From NCBI GenBank assembly GCA_022844345.1, contig JALHLU010000004.1, positions 1 through 64,000 of the forward strand: a stretch of 64,000 bases of DNA, given 5' to 3'. A program made the translations under genes and the position numbers. The stretch comes from Hyphomonadaceae bacterium. Lineage in GTDB: Bacteria; Pseudomonadota; Alphaproteobacteria; Caulobacterales; Hyphomonadaceae. This document shows positions 47,269-55,446 of this stretch, one piece after another. A model generated the notes under the pieces. The model did no database searches and was not told the DNA's origin. It saw nothing but the letters and a program-made list of their open reading frames with translations. How positions within the stretch are numbered: position 1 is the first letter of the stretch; each line of letters starts with the position of its first letter.

Positions 47269-48636
47269 ATGCCCTATCGCCTGTTCGGCGCCGAGACCTC
47301 GGCCTATTCGACCAAGATGCGGTCGTACCTCACCTACAAGTCATTCGCCTTCGACTGGGTGCCGCGCACCCAGGAATCGGAGAGCGAGCTGAAGCGCCTG
47401 TCGCGCTTTGCAACCCTGCCGGTGCTGGTGACCGAGTCCGGCTATGCCGTGCATGACACAACGCCGCTGATCGAGGCGCTCGAGGCTGACCGGCCCGAGC
47501 CATCGGCGACGCCCGCCGATCCTGCGCTCGCCTTCCTCGCCTGCGTGCTGGAGGAATATGCCGACTCGTGGCTCGCCAAGGCGGTGTTCCACTATCGCTG
47601 GTCACGCAAGAAGGACCAGAAGATCGCCGCCCAGCGCGCGCTCGAGGAGTACTACGTCACGACCCCGCCCGATGATCGCAAGGCCAGCGAGGACCTCGCC
47701 ATCGAGACGATGACGGGCCAGCTGAAGCTGATGCAAGTCGATGGCGACCTTGGCGATGTTGTCGAGAAGTCGTTCAAGAAATTCGTCAAGCTGCTCGACG
47801 ACCACCTGCGCAAGCACCTCTTCATCTTCGGCGACCGCCCCTCGATCGCGGACTTCGCCGTGGCCGGCCAGCTGATCCAGATGCTGAAGGATCCAACGCC
47901 CGCGAAGATCATCGAGAAGGACGGCGCGTTCGTCGCCAAATGGTGCGAGTTCATGACCGCGCCGACCGCGTCGGGCCCGTTCGCCGCCCTTGACGATCTC
48001 AAGGAAACGCTTGCGCCGATATTTGCCGATGATCTCGCTGTCTTCTTCCTGCCTTGGGCAGCCGAAAATCTGGAAAACTCGCTTGCCGGCGCGGAGACAT
48101 TCTCGCTCGCCATCGGCAAGGAGCCGATGACGCTTGCGCCGCTGCGCTCGGCCGCGCGCTCATTCCGCGAACTTCGCCGCAAGTTCGTTACCGGCCAGAC
48201 ACTGGAAGCGCTGAAGGCTTTCACCGACCAGGCCGGCGCAACCGTCTACCTGCTTCGTCCGCAGCGCCAGGAACCGCCGGCATTTGCTCCGTCCGCCGCA
48301 GACGCTGGTGAAGCTGAAGCTGATGCTGACGGCGCTGAAGCGTCGAACGCGGAGGCGCCGCCGGCCGATGTTGGTGAAGGCGAGGGCGGCGCCCGCCGCC
48401 GCCGCCGCAGGCGTGGTGGCCGCAGCCGCGCCGAAGGCGCAGCAATCGCGGATGCTTCTGCTGCCGGCGATGAGCCTGCAGAGTCGCTCGGCGAAAACGC
48501 TGGTGAGACGGTCGAAGCGGCCGGGGAAGCTGCAGCTGTGCCGGACAATGTTCTGGTTGCTGGCTCCGTAGATGACGATGTCGCCGATGCGGGCGTCTCT
48601 GACGATGACGCGCCTGCCGAAGACGTCCGCAGCTAG
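47269..48636 (+). CDS. Glutathione S-transferase family protein with long low-complexity tail
   Basis: 455 residues. Residues 1-100 are a thioredoxin-like GST N-domain (YRLFGAETSAYSTKMRSYL, then FATLPVLVTESGYAVHDTTPLIEAL). About 110-235 is a helical C-domain. From about 330 the chain is Ala/Glu/Asp-rich, with one arginine block (GGARRRRRRRGGRSR) near 385. The arginine block could bind RNA; GST activity is not assured. ATG 47269 follows ggag. Confidence 0.8.
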   Translation: MPYRLFGAETSAYSTKMRSYLTYKSFAFDWVPRTQESESELKRLSRFATLPVLVTESGYAVHDTTPLIEALEADRPEPSATPADPALAFLACVLEEYADSWLAKAVFHYRWSRKKDQKIAAQRALEEYYVTTPPDDRKASEDLAIETMTGQLKLMQVDGDLGDVVEKSFKKFVKLLDDHLRKHLFIFGDRPSIADFAVAGQLIQMLKDPTPAKIIEKDGAFVAKWCEFMTAPTASGPFAALDDLKETLAPIFADDLAVFFLPWAAENLENSLAGAETFSLAIGKEPMTLAPLRSAARSFRELRRKFVTGQTLEALKAFTDQAGATVYLLRPQRQEPPAFAPSAADAGEAEADADGAEASNAEAPPADVGEGEGGARRRRRRRGGRSRAEGAAIADASAAGDEPAESLGENAGETVEAAGEAAAVPDNVLVAGSVDDDVADAGVSDDDAPAEDVRS

Positions 48637-48657
48637 TATCCGGACGGGACGGCGCAC

Positions 48658-49281
48658 ATGGGAGAGCTTGAACAGTTCCTGTCTGCGCCCGCTACGCTAG
48701 TCCTGCTGGCGGTGAACATCGGCCTGTCCTTCGCGGCGCTGCAGAATCCCGCGTTGATGGACAAGCTGATCTTCGATGTGGCCCGCATCCGGCGCCACGG
48801 CGAATGGTACAGGGGCATCTCGTCCGGCTTCGTGCACGGCGACGGGATGCATCTGTTCATCAACATGCTGACGCTGTTCTTCTTCGGGCCGACGCTGGAG
48901 GCGGCGCTGGGCACGGTTCCGTTCCTGGGCATCTATTTCGGGTCTCTGATCGCGGGTTCAGCGTGGACCTGGATGGAGCATTTTCGCGACCTGAATTACC
49001 GTGCGGTGGGAGCATCCGGCGCCATCGCGGGCCTCGTTTCGGCCTATGCCATGTTCGCACCGATGGCGATGTTCCTCTTTCCGCCCGTGCCTGCGATTGT
49101 CTACGCGATCGGCTTCGTCGGCTGGTCCGCCTGGGCGGCCGCCAGCAATGTCCGCGACGGGATCGGCCATGCCGCCCACCTTGGCGGCGCGCTTGCCGGC
49201 ATCGCCATCGTCTGCATCCTGTGGCCGTATATTCCACAGCGGATGGTCGACGAGATCGTTGCGGCCGTTACGGGATTCTGA
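48658..49281 (+). CDS. Rhomboid family intramembrane serine protease
   Basis: 207 residues with about six membrane segments. The catalytic Ser is in GASGAIAGLV and the His in GHAAHLGGALAG; FVHGDGMHLFINMLTLF is the usual segment ahead of them. It cleaves membrane proteins within the bilayer; the substrate is unknown. It lies 21 bases after the GST gene, so they are probably co-transcribed. Confidence 0.92.
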   Translation: MGELEQFLSAPATLVLLAVNIGLSFAALQNPALMDKLIFDVARIRRHGEWYRGISSGFVHGDGMHLFINMLTLFFFGPTLEAALGTVPFLGIYFGSLIAGSAWTWMEHFRDLNYRAVGASGAIAGLVSAYAMFAPMAMFLFPPVPAIVYAIGFVGWSAWAAASNVRDGIGHAAHLGGALAGIAIVCILWPYIPQRMVDEIVAAVTGF

Positions 49282-49411
49282 ATCGCACAACCCTAGCCAG
49301 CCGCCGCGCCTCTGCTACCACTTGCTGGCCGGCTCCTCAGGAGACCAGCGCAGCACGCGGACTGCAGGTCTCATCATGCACGGCCACCCGCGCCAGAAGT
49401 CAGGAGCAGCC

Positions 49412-49795
49412 ATGAAACGCGCCTTTGCAACGGGTCTTGTGCTCGCTGGCTTGCGGGCGCTTTCCGGCTGTGGCGACCCCGCCGGAGTCGATGACGGCGG
49501 CGCGTTCGCTACGCGCATGACGGACATATGCATCAAGGAACGCGGCGAGGTTGATCGCGCCGCCTGCGAATGTGTTTCGCGCGCGATACACGAATCGTTG
49601 AGCGGGCAGGATCGCAAACTCGCCATGCTCAGCCTCGACGCCGAGGAAGGTCTCTTCAAGACACAGGAAGAGGCCCGCAATGCCATGCAGGCGGCCGGCT
49701 TCGACCCCGCCGATGCTCAGGAGGTACTGAGCGGGTTCATCGATCGCATGACGGTGGTGGAAGGCAAAGCCAGCTCCCGCTGCAATCTGCGCTGA
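49412..49795 (+). CDS. Hypothetical small lipoprotein
   Basis: 127 residues from ATG 49412, which follows caggag. Lipobox ALSGC, then a domain with paired Cys (DICIKERGEVDRAACECVS) and helices. No family recognised. The sequence ends KASSRCNLR. Confidence 0.7.
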   Translation: MKRAFATGLVLAGLRALSGCGDPAGVDDGGAFATRMTDICIKERGEVDRAACECVSRAIHESLSGQDRKLAMLSLDAEEGLFKTQEEARNAMQAAGFDPADAQEVLSGFIDRMTVVEGKASSRCNLR

Positions 49796-49816
49796 CGCCG
49801 ATACTGAACACGGCAC

Positions 49817-49852
49817 GAAAAAGCGGCGCGCTCCGGATAGGGGCGCGCCGCT
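49817..49852 (-). terminator. Intrinsic terminator for the hsp20 gene
   Basis: A ten-base perfect stem AGCGGCGCGC/GCGCGCCGCT (49822-49831 with 49843-49852). Read on the minus strand it is followed by TTTTT, as expected for the gene ending at 49930. It may also serve the plus-strand lipoprotein gene. Confidence 0.75.
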
Positions 49853-49929
49853 CTCGTCGGCAGGATCCAAGGTCAGACCAGTCAGGGGAGGGAGGGGAGA
49901 CGGCCGGACCCGGTTCACTGCCAGTTGTT

Positions 49930-50415
49930 TCAGGCTGCCGACACTTTCGTCCGGCGGCCTTCGATCACGTTGCTCTGACCCTGAGCAGCATCGGCGCCGA
50001 TCGCGATCTTGCGGGGCTTCATGGCCTCGGGAAGTTCGCGGCGAAGCTCGATACGCAACAGACCGTTCTTCAGGTTGGCGCCGGTGACGACAACATGATC
50101 AGCCAGCTGGAAGCGCCGGATGAAGCCGCGCTCGGCGATGCCGCGGTGCAGGAATTTGCGGTTTTCAGTTCCACCATCCTTCTTGCCGACGATGACAAGC
50201 TGGCCTTCCTTCACTTCGAGGTCGAGATCGTCCTCGCCGAAGCCGGCGACCGCCAGTTCGATGGCGTAGGTGCTCTCTTCCTCGATGGATTGTTCGATGT
50301 TGTATGGCGGATATCCCTGCGCCCCATCAAGGCGTTGCGCCGTGTCGATCAGGCTCGCCAGGCGGTCGAAGCCGACCACGGTGCGGTACAGGGGAGAAAA
50401 ATCGAAAGTGCTCAT
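49930..50415 (-). CDS. Small heat shock protein, Hsp20/IbpA family
   Basis: 161 residues. An ATP-independent chaperone that holds unfolded proteins. The alpha-crystallin domain spans about residues 35-130: TYAIELAVAGFGEDDLDLEV, GKKDGGTENRKFLHRGIAERGF, then NGLLRIELRRELPE with the conserved I-x-L-type end. Its 5' leader can form a ROSE-like hairpin, so expression is probably raised by heat at translation as well as by promoter choice. Confidence 0.92.
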   Translation of the reverse strand: MSTFDFSPLYRTVVGFDRLASLIDTAQRLDGAQGYPPYNIEQSIEEESTYAIELAVAGFGEDDLDLEVKEGQLVIVGKKDGGTENRKFLHRGIAERGFIRRFQLADHVVVTGANLKNGLLRIELRRELPEAMKPRKIAIGADAAQGQSNVIEGRRTKVSAA

Positions 50416-50500
50416 GTCTGTCCTCGTTCAAGCAACAGGCGGGCGCAGCGGCGCACGCGGGGGGTTGACGTACCGAGGCCATTCACGGCGCCACCTGATG
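50416..50500 (-). promoter_or_regulatory. ROSE-like RNA thermometer in the hsp20 leader
   Basis: In the transcript the segment complementary to 50418-50438 reads CUGUUGCUUG-AA-CGAGGACAG when gapped. It folds into a hairpin where the ribosome-binding site CGAGGA pairs with UUGCUUG, with one unpaired G and two G-U pairs. That is the signature of ROSE elements, which melt on heating. The first part of the leader is GC-rich and can form further stems; only the last hairpin is well supported. Confidence 0.65.
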
Positions 50501-50549
50501 GTCTGCGCCTTGGCCTCCAAGGCCCGCAGCTGCGGCGCCTCGCCAATCG

Positions 50550-50578
50550 AATTGGGAATGCCTCCCCCGGTGGTCAAG
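50550..50578 (-). promoter_or_regulatory. Possible heat-shock (sigma32-type) promoter
   Basis: On the minus strand CTTGAC (50573-50578) is followed after about 15 bases by a CCCAATTC-type -10 near 50550. It resembles sigma32 boxes but only partly. It lies upstream of the ROSE-like leader, as expected for hsp20. Confidence 0.35.
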
Positions 50579-50638
50579 TGATGCAAGTTGGATAAAGTCG
50601 GTTGTGGCGCATGGGGCGCCAGTCACTGGGAAAACCAC

Positions 50639-51556
50639 ATGAAAACCGCTCATTTGCTGCTGGCGACCATCCTGTCGGGCCTTGTGGCTGCGTGCGGCGG
50701 CGAGGCAGCCGCCCCGACTCCGGGCGGCGGGGCCGGGCCCGCAGCGGCGGGCGAGACCGCTCCTGCCGGCTCGCTGGAATGGGCTGTGGCCGGCGACTGG
50801 CGACTGGATACAGAAAAGGCGCGCGATGCCTGGCGCCATCCGGTCGAGACGCTGACATTCTTCGGGCTGAAGCCCTCCGACACGGTGGTGGAAATCGCCC
50901 CGGGCGGCGGCTGGTACACAGCGATTCTTGGCCCATGGCTGAAGCAGGGCGGCGGCAAGCTCTACGCCGCGCATCTTGATCCGGCCTCGTCCGATTATGC
51001 GCGCCGCAATGTGGACGCCTTCACCGCCGCTTACCTGGCCAAGCCGGACGTCTATGGCGACATCACCCTGACCGTCGTCTCTCCGGCGAGCCCCGGTTTA
51101 GCGCCCGATGGTTCGGCAGATGCGGTGCTCACTTTCCGCAACATCCACAACTGGATGTCGGGTGGCTTTGCCGACAAGGTCTTTGCTGATGCGTTCCGCG
51201 CGCTGAAGCCGGGCGGGGTGTTTGGCGTGGTCGAGCATCGCCTGCCATCTGCCCGGGACCAGGATCCGCAGGCAGGCAACGGCTATGTGCTCGAAAGCTA
51301 TGTGGTGCAGATTGCCGAGCGGGCCGGCTTCGTTCTCGAAGCCGAGTCGGAGATCAACGCCAACCCGAAAGATACAGCGGATCACCCGGTGTGGATGTTG
51401 CCGCCGAATCTGTCGGAGCCGGAGGCCGGCTCGCCGCAGGCTGAGGGGTATGATCGCGCCAAGTACGAGGCGATTGGCGAAAGCGACCGCATGACGCTGC
51501 GCTTCCGCAAGCCTGTCGCCCCAGCGCCCGCGCCGGCGGCGCCCACGCCGCAATGA
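50639..51556 (+). CDS. SAM-dependent methyltransferase-like lipoprotein
   Basis: 305 residues from ATG 50639. The signal has a lipobox (GLVAAC), then a Gly/Pro linker. The class I methyltransferase fold follows: TVVEIAPGGGWYTAILGPWL (SAM loop) and DAVLTFRNIHNWM. The C-terminus is Pro/Ala-rich. SAM is not expected in the periplasm, so either the lipobox is not used or the fold has another job. It overlaps the next gene by four bases. Confidence 0.78.
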   Translation: MKTAHLLLATILSGLVAACGGEAAAPTPGGGAGPAAAGETAPAGSLEWAVAGDWRLDTEKARDAWRHPVETLTFFGLKPSDTVVEIAPGGGWYTAILGPWLKQGGGKLYAAHLDPASSDYARRNVDAFTAAYLAKPDVYGDITLTVVSPASPGLAPDGSADAVLTFRNIHNWMSGGFADKVFADAFRALKPGGVFGVVEHRLPSARDQDPQAGNGYVLESYVVQIAERAGFVLEAESEINANPKDTADHPVWMLPPNLSEPEAGSPQAEGYDRAKYEAIGESDRMTLRFRKPVAPAPAPAAPTPQ

Positions 51557-52224
51557 GCGTGAAGGAACGCACGGTTACGCTCGCCGATGGCGCGACCGTC
51601 TCTGCACTTTGGCAGAAACCGAAGGATGCGAAGGCTGTGCTCGTCCTGGCGCATGGCGCCGGGGCGGGCATGGCGCACAGGCACATGGCCGCAACGGCCG
51701 ATGGGCTGGAGGCGCGCGGCGTCGCGGTGTTGCGCTACAATTTCGCTTACATGGAAAAGGGCTCGAAGCGGCCGGATAGCCCGCCGCTTGCACATGCCGC
51801 CGTACGTGCGGCGGTGGCGCATGCCGCGAAGCTTTCGGGAGGCCTGCCGCTGTTTGCAGGCGGACGATCGTTTGGCGCGCGGATGACATCGCAGGCACAG
51901 GCGCTGGAGCCGCTGCCTGGCGTTGCCGGTCTCGTCTTCTTCGCCTGGCCGCTGCACCCGCCGGGAAAGCCGGGCGCCGAACGCGCCGAGCACCTTGCCT
52001 CGGTGAAAGTCCCTATGCTGTTCCTGCAGGGCTCGAAGGACGAGTTTGCCGAGACGCCCCTGCTTAAATCCATGGTGAAGTCGCTGGGCAGGCGCGCGAA
52101 GCTGCATCTCGTCGAGCACGCCGACCATTCCTTCCACGCGCCCGCCAAGTCCGGCCGCAAGGATGCAGAGGTGATGGACGAGATTCTCGACGCCGCCGTG
52201 GCGTGGATCCTCGCGCAGTCCTGA
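51553..52224 (+). CDS. Alpha/beta hydrolase (KANL3/Tex30-like)
   Basis: 223 residues. The nucleophile elbow is FAGGRSFGARM (G-x-S-x-G), the oxyanion-side motif LVLAHGAGAGM comes early, the acid is in GSKDEFAE and His in HADHSFHAP. The size and motifs match the small predicted hydrolases of the Tex30 group. Substrate unknown. It is translationally coupled to the methyltransferase gene (ATGA overlap). Confidence 0.85.
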   Translation: MSVKERTVTLADGATVSALWQKPKDAKAVLVLAHGAGAGMAHRHMAATADGLEARGVAVLRYNFAYMEKGSKRPDSPPLAHAAVRAAVAHAAKLSGGLPLFAGGRSFGARMTSQAQALEPLPGVAGLVFFAWPLHPPGKPGAERAEHLASVKVPMLFLQGSKDEFAETPLLKSMVKSLGRRAKLHLVEHADHSFHAPAKSGRKDAEVMDEILDAAVAWILAQS

Positions 52225-52243
52225 GACAGTGTCCAAAAGCAAA

Positions 52244-52276
52244 TGCCCCGCACCTTGCGATGCGGGGCGTTCCGAT
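52244..52276. terminator. Bidirectional terminator between convergent genes
   Basis: TGCCCCGCA (52244-52252) pairs with TGCGGGGCG (52261-52269), followed by a short T-containing run (gttccgatttt). It lies between the hydrolase gene and the minus-strand secreted-protein pair. Confidence 0.65.
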
Positions 52277-52295
52277 TTTCTGGAGCGAAAATTGT

Positions 52296-52625
52296 CTACT
52301 TGATCGTGATCGTCGCCGTGCCTTGCGAGCCGGTGACTTCGAATGAATCGCCGGACTTCTTGCCAGCCGGGTAGACGACGCATTCCTCCTGCGGCACGAA
52401 GTTTGAGGTCGTGCACAGTTTCTCGCCGTCGATGCGCCAGGCCCCCGTCACCGCGCCATCCATGGCCGTGAACTTGCCATCCGGCGTGTAGGTCACTTCA
52501 ATCTGCATGCCGCCGGCATCCATGACCATGCCCTTGGTGGTCAGCTCCTGCAGCGTGGTGGCTGTCTGCGCAAGGGCGGGGGCCGCAAGCAGGGCTGCGA
52601 TCGCCGGAACAATGATGCGTTTCAT
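52296..52625 (-). CDS. Small secreted protein, paralogue of its neighbour
   Basis: 109 residues with a signal peptide (APALAQ). The mature part has TPDGKFTAMDG, GAWRIDGEKLCTTS, and YPAGKKSGDSFEV. Two Cys probably form a disulphide. The same pattern recurs in the gene just upstream, so the two arose by tandem duplication. No known family named. It begins nine bases after that gene ends. Confidence 0.7.
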   Translation of the reverse strand: MKRIIVPAIAALLAAPALAQTATTLQELTTKGMVMDAGGMQIEVTYTPDGKFTAMDGAVTGAWRIDGEKLCTTSNFVPQEECVVYPAGKKSGDSFEVTGSQGTATITIK

Positions 52626-52634
52626 GTCTGGGCC

Positions 52635-52988
52635 CTATTCCCTGATCTTGACGGTGATCTCGCCGAGCGTGGCATGCGTGAGCTTGAATTCGTCACCCGG
52701 CTTCTTGCCGACGGGATAAGCCGTGCAGCTTTCGCCCAGTTGCGAGGCTGTGCAGAGCTTGTCGCCATCGATCTTCCACGTGCCGCCGCCAAGCTCCTGG
52801 CCCATCACTGTTGCGGTGTATGTGCCGTCAGCCTTGTAGGCCATGCTGAGTTCGAGCGCCTGACCCTGCATCTCGGCCTGAACGACCGTGCCCTTCGTAA
52901 CGACGTGCTGCAGTGTGTCGTTGTCTTCGGCGAAAGCCGGCGCGGCCATTCCGAGCGCAATCACGCCGACAAGAATTCTGCTTTTCAT
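52635..52988 (-). CDS. Small secreted protein, first of a tandem paralogous pair
   Basis: 117 residues from ATG 52988 with a signal peptide (APAFAE). Shared with the next gene are TKG, the K-x-DG turn, GTWKIDGDKLCTAS, and YPVGKKPGDEFKL, and the paired Cys. Function unknown; the compact beta-rich pattern suggests a periplasmic binding or inhibitor-type domain, but this is only a guess. Confidence 0.7.
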   Translation of the reverse strand: MKSRILVGVIALGMAAPAFAEDNDTLQHVVTKGTVVQAEMQGQALELSMAYKADGTYTATVMGQELGGGTWKIDGDKLCTASQLGESCTAYPVGKKPGDEFKLTHATLGEITVKIRE

Positions 52989-53191
52989 GGGGCCAAGTTT
53001 CATGGGGGGAGGTCTCCGTCCTCGACTTTCTTGTCCGCACAGCCAACCCCGCACGGAGCCGGAAACCTACCAGTTCCCCCGGCCGCCGCAACCTTCAGCA
53101 GCGGCGCGAACTGTCATTACGCGCACGTTAGCGATGCGGCTGCGCATGTTTCGCAGTGCGTCTCGTCTCGATTTGTGCAGGCCGCCGGCCG

Positions 53192-54463
53192 CTATTCCGG
53201 CGACTTGATCGTTGCGCCGCCCTTCATCACGAAGACCGGCTTCTCCAGCACGGTCACGTCGCGCGTGGGGTCGCCCACGACGCCGACAAGATCGCCCCAG
53301 GCGCCCTTCTGCACGACGCCGACCTTGCCCTTCCAGCCGAGCGCATCGGCGGCGTTGATTGTTGCCGCCTGTATCGCCTGCAGCGGCGTCGCGCCATAGC
53401 GCACCATCACGGCGAACTGTCTGGCGTTGTCGCCATGCGGATAGACGCCGCTGTCGGTGCCGTAGACCATCTTTACGCCCGCAGCGAGCGCACGCTTGAA
53501 ACCCTGGCGCTGCACTTCTGCGACGTCGCGGTCCTTGCGTAGGTTGTCTTCCATCACGCCGTTCTTGGGCCCTTCGGACTGGGTGTAGTCGGTGTTGTAG
53601 ATGTCCATCGACAGGAAGGTGCCCATCTTCCTGGCCGCGGCGATGCCTTCATCGTCGATCAGGCTTGCATGCTCCACGGTGTCGACGCCGGCGAGCGCTG
53701 CATCGCGGATGCCCGATGCGCCGTGGGCGTGTGCGGCGACCTTGAGGCCCCACATGTGCGCCTCCTCGACGATGGCCTTCATCTCCGCAAGCGTCAGCTG
53801 CTGCTGGCCCGGCTCGGTATTGTGCGAGAACACGCCACCCGTCGCGCAGATCTTGATCACCTCGGCGCCATATTTGCGGATCTCGCGCACGCTCTTGCGG
53901 CCTTCGTCCGGGCTGTCGGCGTTGTAGGGGCTGTGCGCGTCGAACGAGGGGGGCAGGCCGGTGGCGTCGCAATGGCCGCCGGTGGCGCCAAACGAGTAGC
54001 CGGCCGGCATGATGCGCGGCCCCTCGATCCGGCCCATCTCGATCGCCTGCTTGAGTGCAACATCGTTCCAGTCGCTCGCGCCGACATTGCGCACAGTGGT
54101 GAAGCCCGCTTCCAGCGTCACCTTGGCATTGGGCACCGCGATCATGCTCCAGAATGTGTCGGTGACGGTGAGGCCCGAAAAGCCGCCAAAGGTGGGGTCG
54201 GCATCAAGGTGGGTGTGCATGTCGATCAGGCCAGGCAGCAGCGTTACGCCTGGCAGTTCGACGACTTCAGCGGCGGAGGGGACCTGCGTCGAGGCTTTGG
54301 GGCCCACCGCCGTGATGACGCCGTCCTGGATCACGATGGCGGGGTCCTGAATCATCCGCCCCGTCGTCACGTCGAGCAGGCGGTCGGCCGTGACATAGAC
54401 ATTCTGCGCCAGCGCGGCGGGGGCCGCCGCCATCATCAGGCCGGCCAGGATGAATGAACGCAT
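53192..54463 (-). CDS. Secreted metal-dependent amidohydrolase (imidazolonepropionase-like)
   Basis: 423 residues from ATG 54463, after ggagg; a signal peptide ends AALAQ. The metal ligands are LPGLIDMHTHLDADP (HxH), the Lys in VIKICATGG, His in KVAAHAHG and DTVEHASL, and the late Asp in MVYGTDSGVYPHG. The family hydrolyses amide bonds of peptides or cyclic compounds. Exported members are common in Caulobacterales. It diverges from the PEP-mutase-family gene. Confidence 0.88.
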   Translation of the reverse strand: MRSFILAGLMMAAAPAALAQNVYVTADRLLDVTTGRMIQDPAIVIQDGVITAVGPKASTQVPSAAEVVELPGVTLLPGLIDMHTHLDADPTFGGFSGLTVTDTFWSMIAVPNAKVTLEAGFTTVRNVGASDWNDVALKQAIEMGRIEGPRIMPAGYSFGATGGHCDATGLPPSFDAHSPYNADSPDEGRKSVREIRKYGAEVIKICATGGVFSHNTEPGQQQLTLAEMKAIVEEAHMWGLKVAAHAHGASGIRDAALAGVDTVEHASLIDDEGIAAARKMGTFLSMDIYNTDYTQSEGPKNGVMEDNLRKDRDVAEVQRQGFKRALAAGVKMVYGTDSGVYPHGDNARQFAVMVRYGATPLQAIQAATINAADALGWKGKVGVVQKGAWGDLVGVVGDPTRDVTVLEKPVFVMKGGATIKSPE

Positions 54464-54609
54464 GAAATCCTCCCACGTGAACTGTCTTGATGCGACGCCC
54501 GCATCTCTGCGTAAAGCCGCTTGGCCAGCGGCCATGAGATTTTCGCCGTGGCAGCCCGGGTGTCTGGCGGATAGAAGCAGGGCATAACAAGAAACCGGAG
54601 GACCTCCCC

Positions 54610-55446
54610 ATGAAGACACAGGCCGAAAAGGCCGCTGCGTTCGAGGCGCTGCATGCCGCGCCGGGCGTGTTCGTGATCCCCAATCCGTGGGACCCGGGTT
54701 CGGCGCGCATACTTGCGGGCCTCGGCTTCAAGGCGCTGACCACCACCAGCGCGGGCTATGCGCGCTCCATCGGCTTTCCTGACTACAATGCCGGGCGCGC
54801 CGCCGTGATGGAGCATATCCGCGCCATGGCGCCGATGATCGACATTCCGCTGGCGGCTGATCTCGAGGATGGCTTCGGGTCGAAGCCGGAAGACTGCGCC
54901 GAGACGATCCGGCAGGGCGCCGAGGCGGGGCTCGTCGGCGGCTCCATCGAGGACTTCACCGGCGACAAGGCCGATCCGATCCACTCCATCGAGAGGGCCG
55001 CGGACCGGGTGCGCGCGGCGGCAGAGGCGGCGCGGAAGCTGCCGTTCAAGTTCATGCTGTGCGCCCGGGCCGAGAACTACCTGCACGGCCGCGCTGATCT
55101 GGCTGACACGATTCTGCGGCTGCAGGCGTACCAGGAAGCCGGCGCGGATGTTCTCTTCGCGCCGGGGCTCAACACGTCGGAGGAAGTGCGCGAGGTGTGC
55201 CGCGCCATCGACCGGCCGTTCAACATCATGCGTGGGCCGCGCAAGGAACAGTTGACGGTCGAGCAGGTGGGCGCGCTCGGCGTCAAGCGCATCTCGACGG
55301 GCGGCATGATGCACGCCGCCGCCATGAGCGCGATGATCGCGGCGGGCAAGGAGATGCTCGGGCCGGGCACGTTCGGCTTCGCAGGCGCGATGCCGCACGC
55401 AGCGGAGATCGATCCGCTGCTGGGCAAGGGCGCGGCGGCAGCATGA
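54610..55446 (+). CDS. Isocitrate lyase / PEP mutase family protein
   Basis: 278 residues, a TIM-barrel. FVIPNPWDPGSARILAGLGF opens it and the metal site region DIPLAADLEDGFG follows, with CARAENYLHGRADL late. The usual Cys-containing active loop of isocitrate lyase is absent, so it is a PEP-mutase-like hydrolase or lyase (oxaloacetate or carboxyvinyl-type substrates). The stop overlaps the next start by four bases. Confidence 0.87.
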   Translation: MKTQAEKAAAFEALHAAPGVFVIPNPWDPGSARILAGLGFKALTTTSAGYARSIGFPDYNAGRAAVMEHIRAMAPMIDIPLAADLEDGFGSKPEDCAETIRQGAEAGLVGGSIEDFTGDKADPIHSIERAADRVRAAAEAARKLPFKFMLCARAENYLHGRADLADTILRLQAYQEAGADVLFAPGLNTSEEVREVCRAIDRPFNIMRGPRKEQLTVEQVGALGVKRISTGGMMHAAAMSAMIAAGKEMLGPGTFGFAGAMPHAAEIDPLLGKGAAAA

